Positions 46,057 through 53,456 of a stretch of 64,000 nt of DNA are shown here, one piece after another. The stretch is from positions 166,134-230,133 of the forward strand of contig NZ_AFPO01000020.1 in assembly GCF_000218785.1 (NCBI RefSeq), given 5' to 3'. The stretch's first letter is position 1, and every line of letters begins with the position of its first letter. Below the pieces are notes generated by a model, which was given only the letters and a program-made list of their open reading frames with translations, was not told the DNA's origin and did not search any database. Position numbers and translations under genes: made by a program. The DNA is from Idiomarina sp. A28L (GTDB lineage Bacteria; Pseudomonadota; Gammaproteobacteria; Enterobacterales; Alteromonadaceae).

Positions 46057-47898
46057 TTAAAGCCCATCGCGGCGAATATTAAACTGCCGTTGCTGGGCTT
46101 CTTCAAGCTCTGTATAGAAATCGTTTAACGCCAGCTCATAAAAGGCCTGTAGCTCGGCAATGGCTTGCGCTTGATCATTTTGCAACGAGAGCAGCATTTC
46201 TGCGCGCATTCGTTCGCGGTTAATGGCTTCATCGGTTTTATTTAAGCCATAATCCACTGCGAACCAAGTGCCGGCAATTATAGCTGGAGTACAAAGCCAA
46301 AAGGCGGGCCCACAAAGCGCTCCTGCACTGCCCGAGCCTACAGCTCCTGCTCGGCTAGCAGAACGCGTGAATAACGCAGCAATGACTCGGCGTATACCGG
46401 CTCTGCCTGCTGCTCGTGTGCCAGCGGCTGTAGCAAACCGCAAAGCCACCGCGCCACCCGCAATTCCTAAACCCACCAACGATTTATCCATATACTCACC
46501 TACGCTAAACGTAAGCTCTGGCTGCTCAAAGCACTGGCTATTGGCCAATAGCTCATCTAAAAAAGCGCTCTGCGCGGCCCCAGCTCGGCGCATTTCTGCT
46601 GCAAAGGTTTCATTCAATGCAGTATTCGCCTGCAACAGTGCGGGTGAAAGCTCAGCACCAATAAATTCATTCATTCTATCGCTTAAGTAATCATTGAATT
46701 TGGCAGAGCTCACCGTGGCGCCAAGAAGATAACCTAGCTGTTGATACTGCCCTTGAATACTAAAGTTCCAATCTAAGAATGCATCAACACCCCGTTCCGC
46801 GTGGCTAAATGCCTCCGTTACCGCCACAGTAACCTGTGCCTGCATGCGTTCGCTAGAATTCACCTGCTGCACGCTCAATTGCCGCTTTACCTGTTGTTCA
46901 AGCTGCTGTTGCTCGCGGGCCACAAATACTTCTGCACATGGGTCGATTATCACCACTTCCGGCGGCACACTCACTGATTGGCGCAACTGTTGCCAAGGTA
47001 CATGATTCAAACTTACATAGAGAATTAACAATACAAACAGTGTAAATATATAGCTTTTTCTAAATATCTTTTTGCCCGCAGTTTGCCAGCCGTGTAACTG
47101 CATTTGCTGCGCAATACTCGGTATACCGAGTAGCACCACCTGCAAACTAGCGAGCTTTAACGCATTTATGCTTAAGATCAAAAACCAAGCACTCGCTTTC
47201 AGGCCCATGCTTGCTTCCACTCGGCTTGCTTGCTGCAACAAATGCCAGCTCACATCCTGCAGCACTGCTGCGGTGCCCAGTAACCAACCCACAAAAGGAA
47301 TAGCTGCTTCTACTTGCCAGCTCTGCTCGGCAACCTCAAATACCGTTAAATAGCGCGTATCGGGCACTTCTAACCAAAATATCTGCACTAGCGCGAGGGC
47401 CACCGCGAGCAAGATTAAATTAATCCAAGCACTTACCCGTAATACAATGGCAACATGATACTGCGGTTGGGTTTCGTTACTGAGCAGGCGGTATACCAGT
47501 AGGGCTATAAGCACAAAGCTAACAATGCCAGCGAGCAACACCCACCATTCAAGCGTTTGCAATTGCGCAATGAGCATCAGCGCGATGAGTGCGGAAATCA
47601 CCGAAATCACGGTATATAAGATACGCAGCCATAGGCTATCCCAAAACAACCGCCGCACTCTGCCTTCGGGTTTGTAAACATGGCTAAGAAAGGCTTGGCG
47701 GCGCAGCATTCGCACCGCATCAAGATATTGATAGGCAAGTAGGCTTAATGCTATCAGTAAGGCAAGAAACACTTGCTCGTTTACACGTTCTAACGGTAAA
47801 AATTTACCGCCGAAAAGCACAATAACAACGAGCAATATTGCTATTGCATTGCTTATTAAGCGAGTTCTCGTGTTGCTTGTTTCATTGCCCAATAACAC
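46057..47898 (-). CDS. Large membrane protein of unknown function
   Basis: A 613-residue protein I do not recognise. Predicted layout: about seven or eight membrane helices in residues 15-300 (near 15-34, 42-58, 93-112, 118-136, 150-175, 235-260, 283-298). A soluble, probably periplasmic helical domain spans about 305-470 and is rich in Gln/Glu. Next comes a glycine/alanine-rich, strongly hydrophobic and basic stretch at about 475-560 with two candidate helices, containing RFATAAGTRAAGRAG and a Cys-flanked turn (LCGPAFWLC). The C-terminal tail is acidic and coiled. It is read alone, close after the OsmC-YcaO gene. The poly-Gly/Ala hairpin resembles membrane-inserting segments, but no pore function can be claimed. 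Confidence 0.7.
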   Translation of the reverse strand: MLLGNETSNTRTRLISNAIAILLVVIVLFGGKFLPLERVNEQVFLALLIALSLLAYQYLDAVRMLRRQAFLSHVYKPEGRVRRLFWDSLWLRILYTVISVISALIALMLIAQLQTLEWWVLLAGIVSFVLIALLVYRLLSNETQPQYHVAIVLRVSAWINLILLAVALALVQIFWLEVPDTRYLTVFEVAEQSWQVEAAIPFVGWLLGTAAVLQDVSWHLLQQASRVEASMGLKASAWFLILSINALKLASLQVVLLGIPSIAQQMQLHGWQTAGKKIFRKSYIFTLFVLLILYVSLNHVPWQQLRQSVSVPPEVVIIDPCAEVFVAREQQQLEQQVKRQLSVQQVNSSERMQAQVTVAVTEAFSHAERGVDAFLDWNFSIQGQYQQLGYLLGATVSSAKFNDYLSDRMNEFIGAELSPALLQANTALNETFAAEMRRAGAAQSAFLDELLANSQCFEQPELTFSVGEYMDKSLVGLGIAGGAVALRFATAAGTRAAGRAGIRRVIAALFTRSASRAGAVGSGSAGALCGPAFWLCTPAIIAGTWFAVDYGLNKTDEAINRERMRAEMLLSLQNDQAQAIAELQAFYELALNDFYTELEEAQQRQFNIRRDGL

Positions 47899-47929
47899 TA
47901 ACCTCTTGATTGTGTTTGCGTGTTTAAAA

Positions 47930-50116
47930 CTAGCTCTGGGAAGCCAAAGCGCGCGCTGCGTGCAGTTTCTTATAACTTTCGATTAAACGTTGGTGCTTCT
48001 CAAGGCCTTCAAGCTGCATATTCGTTGGCGTTAAGCCATGGAAACGCACACTGCCCTGCACCGAACCTACAACCGCCTGCATGGTTTCATCACCATACAT
48101 ACGGCTCAGATTGTGTGTATAGTCATTAAGTTCAAGATCATCCGCCAAGGTTATTTCCAATACCGCCTGCATGGCACGATAAAACAACACCCGAGCAACC
48201 GTGTTATCGTTGTATTGCAAGAATTGCTCAACCAAATCAAGTGCTTCCTCGTGCTCACCCAAGGCTAAGTAAACCAATAACTTAAGTTCAAGAATAGTAA
48301 GCTGGCCCCATACCGTATTCTCATCGAACTCCACACCAATAAAGGTGATGATATCAGTGTAGTTATCGAGTTGGCTTTCTTCTAATCGCGCAACTAAATC
48401 AGCCAGTTGCTCATCACTTAAACGATGAAGATTAAGAATATCCTCACGGTATTCCAGCGCCACATTGGTGTTATCCCAAATGAGGTCTTCTACTGGATAC
48501 ACTTCTGAATAGCCCGGCACCAAAATTCGGCATACCGGCGCACCTAAATCTTCATGTACCGCCATATACGCCTCTAGCCCCATTTCATGCAAAATCGCAA
48601 ACAGGGTTTTTGCTTCTTCGGTATTTGTTCCAGAGAAATCCCATGGCACAAATTCGTAATCTGCACTGGCACTAAAAAAGCGCCAAGAAACCACACCGCT
48701 AGAATCAATAAAATGCTCAACAAAGTTGTTCGGCTCTGAAACCGCCATAGAGTTGAACGTAGGTAGTGGTAAATCATTCAAGCCTTCAAAGCTTCGGCCT
48801 TGCAATAATTCCGTAAGGCTCCGCTCTAGCGCGATTTCAAAGCTTGGGTGGGCGCCAAAAGAAGCAAACACACCACCGGTGCGCGGGTTCATTAAGGTAA
48901 CGCAAGCCACTGGGAACTGGCCACCTAACGAAGCATCTTTTACTAATACCGGGAAGCCCTGTTCTTCTAGAGCTTTTATACCTTCCAGCACATTCGGGTA
49001 ATTCGCTAATACTTCAGCAGGTACATCAGGTAAGGTAATTTCTTCTTCAATAATCTGCTTTTTAACCGCTCGCTCGAATATCTCGGATAAACACTGCACT
49101 TGCGCTTCAACCAGTGTGTTACCTGCACTCATACCATTGCTCAAGAACAAGTTCTCAATCAGGTTAGAAGGGAAATACACCTCTTTACCATCGGATTGGC
49201 GCACAAACGGCAATGAACACACACCGCGATCAACGCGGCCAGAATTGGTATCAATCAGGTGATTCCCTTGCAGCTCACCATCTGGATTATAAATAGCTAA
49301 ACAGTGGTCATCTAAAATTTCAGCTGGCAGCTCATTATTCGGGCCTGGCAGAAACCATTTCTCGTTCGGGTAATGCACAAACTCGCTGTTGGCAATTTCT
49401 TCACCAAAAAACTGATCGTTGTAAAAGAAATTACAGCTTAAACGCTCAATAAATTCACCTAACGCCGAACACAGCGCGCTTTCTTTGGTAGCGCCTTTGC
49501 CGTTGGTGAAACACATAGGTGAAGCTGCATCGCGAACATGTAGGCTCCAAACATGGGGAACAATGTTTCGCCACGAGGCAATTTCAATTTTCATGCCTAA
49601 ATCAGCCAAAATCGCCGACATATTGGCAATGGTTTGTTCTAATGGCAGATCTTTTCCGGCAATAAAGGTAGCCGATTCTGCTTCAGGCTTAACCATCAAC
49701 AGCGCTTGTGCATCTTCATCAAGGTTTTCAACGGATTCAATTTGAAACTCAGGGCCAGTTTGTACTACTTTTTTTACTGTGCAGCGATCGATAGAGCGCA
49801 AAATACCTTCGCGATCTTTCTCTGAAATATCTTCCGGAAGCTCAACCTGAATCTTAAAAATCTGGTTATAACGGTTTTCTGGGTCAACAATATTGTTCTG
49901 GGAAATGCGAATATTATCAGTAGAAATATTCCGCGATAAACAATATACCCGCACAAAATATGCTGCGCACAGTGCCGAGGAAGCCAAGAAGTAATCGAAT
50001 GGGCTGGGTGCAGAACCATCGCCTTTATAGCGAATAGGCTGATCGGCGATTACTGTAAAATCATCGAATTTCGCTTCTAATCGAAGATTATCCAGAAAGT
50101 TAACATTAATTTGCAT
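47930..50116 (-). CDS. ycaO: OsmC-YcaO fusion protein
   Basis: A 728-residue protein with two domains. Residues 1-150 are OsmC-like, with the peroxiredoxin-type pattern PSPFDYFLASSALCAAYFVRVYC. From about residue 168 the protein matches E. coli YcaO over its whole length, including VWSLHVRD, CFTNGKGATKESALCSALGEFIERLSCNF (ATP/Mg-binding glutamates), SNGMSAGNT, and the TPR-like tail. E. coli YcaO assists RimO in methylthiolation of ribosomal protein S12. The OsmC domain suggests a thiol or sulfur link. The longest frame starts at 50176; the ATG at 50116 (MQINVNFLDN) begins at the OsmC fold and is preferred, though its ribosome binding site is poor. Confidence 0.88.
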   Translation of the reverse strand: MQINVNFLDNLRLEAKFDDFTVIADQPIRYKGDGSAPSPFDYFLASSALCAAYFVRVYCLSRNISTDNIRISQNNIVDPENRYNQIFKIQVELPEDISEKDREGILRSIDRCTVKKVVQTGPEFQIESVENLDEDAQALLMVKPEAESATFIAGKDLPLEQTIANMSAILADLGMKIEIASWRNIVPHVWSLHVRDAASPMCFTNGKGATKESALCSALGEFIERLSCNFFYNDQFFGEEIANSEFVHYPNEKWFLPGPNNELPAEILDDHCLAIYNPDGELQGNHLIDTNSGRVDRGVCSLPFVRQSDGKEVYFPSNLIENLFLSNGMSAGNTLVEAQVQCLSEIFERAVKKQIIEEEITLPDVPAEVLANYPNVLEGIKALEEQGFPVLVKDASLGGQFPVACVTLMNPRTGGVFASFGAHPSFEIALERSLTELLQGRSFEGLNDLPLPTFNSMAVSEPNNFVEHFIDSSGVVSWRFFSASADYEFVPWDFSGTNTEEAKTLFAILHEMGLEAYMAVHEDLGAPVCRILVPGYSEVYPVEDLIWDNTNVALEYREDILNLHRLSDEQLADLVARLEESQLDNYTDIITFIGVEFDENTVWGQLTILELKLLVYLALGEHEEALDLVEQFLQYNDNTVARVLFYRAMQAVLEITLADDLELNDYTHNLSRMYGDETMQAVVGSVQGSVRFHGLTPTNMQLEGLEKHQRLIESYKKLHAARALASQS

Positions 50117-50313
50117 GAGCGGGATACCGAGTGTTGAATAATAGAAGTGAGCTGTCACTATGTTTTTCGCAAGCACTATTTATAAACGCTAAACCGAAAC
50201 AAAAGCACAAGCAGGAACTTACTACCAAGAAATGAGGCGTGCATTATCGCTTTTTTACCGGCTTTTGTCTTGTTTTGCTGGTTAATCTTCGTGCAAATTC
50301 TTCTTCTTTCCTA

Positions 50314-50359
50314 TTGAAATTGATACCTAAGGGTTATATATTGATACCCTTAGGTATCA
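50314..50359 (+). promoter_or_regulatory. Promoter with long palindromic operator for the membrane-protein/HTH pair
   Basis: A near-consensus promoter, TTGAAA (50314-50319), 17 bases, TATATT (50337-50342). The arms of a perfect inverted repeat, TGATACCTAAGGGT (50321-50334) and ACCCTTAGGTATCA (50346-50359), bracket the -10. A bound dimer would therefore block transcription. It lies 70 bases before the first gene of the pair, and the encoded HTH protein is the obvious candidate to bind it. The rest of the 50117-50428 gap is AT-rich with no other feature seen. Confidence 0.8.
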
Positions 50360-50428
50360 TCATTTGATTAAAATTAACTTAGTTCAAACTAACTTACTCA
50401 CATTTAACCACGCACAAGAGAGCCCGCT

Positions 50429-50914
50429 ATGAAGGAACTAGCTAAAAACCCTTACCACGCATGGACACCCGATTTACAAGTAAAAGCCCTAAAACGCCTA
50501 GGCTTGAGTATTTTTGTAGCTGCTTTTGGGGTATTCATAACCTTTGTGTCCAACTGGTTCGAACTGCCCTCGGTTTTCATTCTAGTAAGCTTCATCGGGG
50601 TTTTTGTTTCAATAACCGTAGCGCCTATTATATTTTTTAGCAGCGGCATTCTTTCCAGTGAAAACCCAAATCGCTTACCTACGTTCACCGATGAATTTTG
50701 CCGGCACGTTATTTATCAAGCATACCGTGCAGTTGCTTGGGGCTTAATATTACTCTCGTTATTTGTGTTTCTATTGGCCGATTTATTACTAAGTACTTTA
50801 AGCACGGTAAGTGTTTCTGTAAGCCAAATTAGTGGGTTATTTGCATTATCCGGCATGCTCATTTGGGCTATTACCGTTGTGCGCTTGGTAAGCGACGAAG
50901 AGCAGGATGAATAA
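50429..50914 (+). CDS. Four-helix membrane protein paired with an HTH regulator
   Basis: A 161-residue protein with four predicted helices in two hairpins, near residues 27-45, 50-72, 103-125 and 134-152. The N-terminus is basic (HAWTPDLQVKALKRLGLSIF) and the C-terminus acidic (SDEEQDE). It overlaps the following HTH gene by 1 base. Small membrane proteins encoded with a Cro/C1-type regulator often sense membrane or signal state, but no ligand or family can be named here. Confidence 0.8.
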   Translation: MKELAKNPYHAWTPDLQVKALKRLGLSIFVAAFGVFITFVSNWFELPSVFILVSFIGVFVSITVAPIIFFSSGILSSENPNRLPTFTDEFCRHVIYQAYRAVAWGLILLSLFVFLLADLLLSTLSTVSVSVSQISGLFALSGMLIWAITVVRLVSDEEQDE

Positions 50915-51144
50915 TGGAAGAAGTTTATAACCGTGTTGCTATTGAACGCAGGCTGCGAGGGTTATCGCAACAGCAGCTTGCGGATGCTATTGGTGTGTCT
51001 CGTAAAACCATAAGCACTATTGAAACGAGGCGATTTACGCCCTCGGTAGTGGTTGCGTTAAAAATAGCAGGCTATTTCGCGGTTCCTGTGGAATCAATTT
51101 TCTCACTCGCACAGGAAGCCGCTAAAGGTTTTACGCAAAGCTAG
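50914..51144 (+). CDS. Cro/C1 (XRE) family HTH regulator, small
   Basis: A 76-residue DNA-binding protein consisting almost only of an HTH_3 domain (RRLRGLSQQQLADAIGVSRKTISTIETRRFTPS), followed by a short dimerisation helix ending LAQEAAKGFTQS. It is of the YgzD/YozG type that accompanies small membrane proteins. Its start codon overlaps the stop codon of the membrane-protein gene. It is likely to bind the palindrome at 50321-50359 and regulate its own operon. Confidence 0.9.
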   Translation: MEEVYNRVAIERRLRGLSQQQLADAIGVSRKTISTIETRRFTPSVVVALKIAGYFAVPVESIFSLAQEAAKGFTQS

Positions 51145-51151
51145 TTAAACG

Positions 51152-51592
51152 TTACGAGGTGCACGCATATTGCGATTGCGCGATACAACGTTGCTCAGCT
51201 TCTTCCGGGGTTCCTCCGCCCATACAAAAATCGAGGCGTATTATTTTCTCTTCCGCCACGTTGGCTTCGCCCGATACATTCTGCCATTCCCATTTGCGAA
51301 TGATATTAGCTACTGGCCTTTCAATGCCCCGCTCCGGCACAGAGCTCACTAAATCAACACTTTCAGTTTCGCCGTTTTCATTCACAACTACGTTAAACAC
51401 CCCACAACCAACAATACCTTCTTGTGCTAACTCCCGCGGGTACCTAGGCACAGCTTGCACAGCGCGTAACCATACAGAATCTTCTTTAACAGGATCTAAA
51501 TGGGATAAATGCACATGTCCATAGCCAGAAGCATTGGCGTTAGCCGTAAATGACGCGAGTGCGAATATTGCAACTAATCCTAATTTTTTCAT
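51152..51592 (-). CDS. Secreted TonB C-terminal-domain protein
   Basis: A 146-residue protein with a signal peptide (residues 1-21, MKKLGLVAIFALASFTANANA). It then has a TonB-C fold: PRYPRELAQEGIVGCGVFNVVVNENGETESVDLVSS followed by the alpha/beta end. The membrane anchor and the Pro-rich arm of real TonB are both missing, so it cannot span the periplasm by itself. The mature part has four Cys, including two near the extreme C-terminus, suggesting disulfides. The partner and role are unknown. Confidence 0.8.
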   Translation of the reverse strand: MKKLGLVAIFALASFTANANASGYGHVHLSHLDPVKEDSVWLRAVQAVPRYPRELAQEGIVGCGVFNVVVNENGETESVDLVSSVPERGIERPVANIIRKWEWQNVSGEANVAEEKIIRLDFCMGGGTPEEAEQRCIAQSQYACTS

Positions 51593-51697
51593 GCTCTACT
51601 TTCCTTGTTTAATTATTATTTTTATTTAAAACTAAACTTATGCAGTGGTTAAAGTAAATGCAGCTACAAGCTATGTCAAAGAACACTAGGGAAATTC

Positions 51698-52429
51698 ATG
51701 AATATATTCGATAAAATCACCAACGAATGGCAACGGCAATGGGCTGTGGTTTGGTTTGTTTGCGGTGCGCTCGCTTTGTTTGCCGGCTTTTGGTTCACAA
51801 CCGAGCGCGGTGGCTTAGAGATATTCATGCTAGCTGTAGCGCTGATCGGCCTTATTTGTGTAGTTTCGCTCGCTTTTCGGCGTAATTTAACCGGCAATGG
51901 CTTAGGCATCACCGCCAATATTGGTGAAGTGCTAGCGCAAGGGCGAAGCGGTGCAACCGGCCTTATGCTCGCGCCTATTTTCTATTTAGCTACGCATGTT
52001 TATGGGCTCTTTTATTGGCGTAAAAACCAAGATGGCGATGGCAATATGCTGCCGCGCCAAGCCACTGTTAGTGTTTGGGTTATTACGGCGGTATTTATTG
52101 CCATTGGCCTTGCGGTATTCCCATGGCTCAATGAACAGTTACAACAGTACAGCTTTATCGAATCGAGTAGCGATACAGCAATGAGCGCATTCGGTGTTAA
52201 TATTAGCTGGTATGCCATCAATGTAACGGCGTTTGTGCTTGGTGTAACCGCGCAAACCACCATGATATTGCGCTACTCATTCAGCTGGAGTATTTGGATC
52301 ATCGTAAACTTTGTATGGTTAAGCGTGAATTTAGCCAACAACAACTACATATTCGCTATTCAAACCATGGTGTATCAAGTGAACGCCTTTGTAGGATGGT
52401 ACGGTTGGCGACGTTCCATTCGGCGCTAA
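51698..52429 (+). CDS. PnuC-family nicotinamide riboside/mononucleotide transporter
   Basis: A 243-residue membrane protein with seven helices. The family features are FERRGGLEIFM-like first loop residues, the NGLGITANIGE segment, WRKN in the loop after helix 3, and the terminal QTMVYQVNAFVGWYGWRR with the conserved Trp/Tyr pair of the substrate site. PnuC proteins facilitate uptake of nicotinamide riboside, which is then phosphorylated in the cell. Related PnuT/PnuX proteins carry thiamine or riboflavin, so the exact substrate is a judgement. No NAD-kinase gene is adjacent. Confidence 0.85.
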   Translation: MNIFDKITNEWQRQWAVVWFVCGALALFAGFWFTTERGGLEIFMLAVALIGLICVVSLAFRRNLTGNGLGITANIGEVLAQGRSGATGLMLAPIFYLATHVYGLFYWRKNQDGDGNMLPRQATVSVWVITAVFIAIGLAVFPWLNEQLQQYSFIESSSDTAMSAFGVNISWYAINVTAFVLGVTAQTTMILRYSFSWSIWIIVNFVWLSVNLANNNYIFAIQTMVYQVNAFVGWYGWRRSIRR

Positions 52430-52448
52430 GCCAGCAAACCCTTAATCC

Positions 52449-53138
52449 TCAGGCCACTACACCAAACAGTGTTCCTACGCCAGCGGTTAGCGCCATTGCC
52501 AAAGCACCCCAAAATGTAACGCGGGAAACCGCAATAAGTACTGGTGCACCGCCTGCTATTGCCGATAATGAACCTAGCAAGGCCAGAAATAAAAGTGCAC
52601 TACCTGAAACAGCCCACAGCAAAGTAGAAGCAGGGGAAAGAAAAACCACAAGAAGCGGAAGCAGCGCGCCTACCGAAAAGGTAGTTGCCGAAGCAAATGC
52701 AGCCTGAATCGGGCGCGGCGCGAGCGTATCCGAAATACCTAGTTCATCACGCGCATGGGCGCCAAGCGCATCGTGGTTCATCAATTGAGTTGCCACCCTA
52801 GCTGCCAGTTTAGAATCTAAACCGCGCTCAATATAAATATCACGGAGTTCTTCATGCTCATGTTCAGGAGCAGTAGCTAACTCTTTACGCTCTCTTGCCA
52901 AATCGGCGTTTTCAGTATCCGCCTGCGAACTTACCGATACGTATTCCCCTGCAGCCATCGACATCGCGCCAGCCACCAACCCAGCAATTCCAGCGGTTAG
53001 CACCCCCCTGGCATCAGCCCCTGCCGCAGCCACACCCAGTATTAAACTAGCGGTTGATACAATGCCATCGTTAGCGCCAAGAACTGCCGCTCGAAGCCAA
53101 CCAATTCGCTGTGTTCTGTGTTTTTCAACATGAATCAT
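52449..53138 (-). CDS. VIT1/CCC1 family iron/manganese transporter
   Basis: A 229-residue membrane protein with five helices. The hallmarks are GANDGIVSTASLILGVAAAG (helix 1) and AGAMSMAAGEYVSVSSQADTE (helix 2 and the metal-binding start). A cytoplasmic Glu-rich segment follows (ERKELATAPEHEHEEL). Members move Fe2+ or Mn2+ out of the cytosol. It is divergent from the giant glucan-synthase gene, and its stop is 19 bases from the convergent pnuC stop. Confidence 0.9.
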   Translation of the reverse strand: MIHVEKHRTQRIGWLRAAVLGANDGIVSTASLILGVAAAGADARGVLTAGIAGLVAGAMSMAAGEYVSVSSQADTENADLARERKELATAPEHEHEELRDIYIERGLDSKLAARVATQLMNHDALGAHARDELGISDTLAPRPIQAAFASATTFSVGALLPLLVVFLSPASTLLWAVSGSALLFLALLGSLSAIAGGAPVLIAVSRVTFWGALAMALTAGVGTLFGVVA

Positions 53139-53304
53139 TTTGGGTTCTCTCTCATGGTTTACAGAATACTAAGTTATGTGCAGATTATTCTGCCCACATT
53201 ATTAAAGTGAAAATTAATTAAGTTATGAAACTGGTTTAAGCTCCGGTTATTCTCCAAAATTAATTCCACTTACTAAATCTAAAAACCGTAAATTCTCTTC
53301 TATC

Positions 53305-53318
53305 TTGATCTCAATCAA
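53305..53318. promoter_or_regulatory. FNR/Anr-type box in the ndvB upstream region
   Basis: The sequence TTGATCTCAATCAA is a perfect match to the FNR/Anr consensus TTGAT-N4-ATCAA. It lies in the 318-base gap between the divergent VIT-type transporter and the glucan-synthase gene, 139 bases before the latter's ATG. The -10 (and so activation versus repression) is not clear: TAATTT at about 53329-53334 would put the box near -30, other candidates near -45. The rest of the gap is AT-rich without other recognised elements. Confidence 0.65.
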
Positions 53319-53456
53319 AATAACTGTGTAATTTTTAACCACCCTCAATATCTTCAACTAAGCTTAAAAATTAAGGGCGTGGTTTCTTCTTACTAGCAGT
53401 AAGCTATTAGCAGCCCACACTTCGCTTCGAAAGCATCCATCAGGTGGGTTATTACC

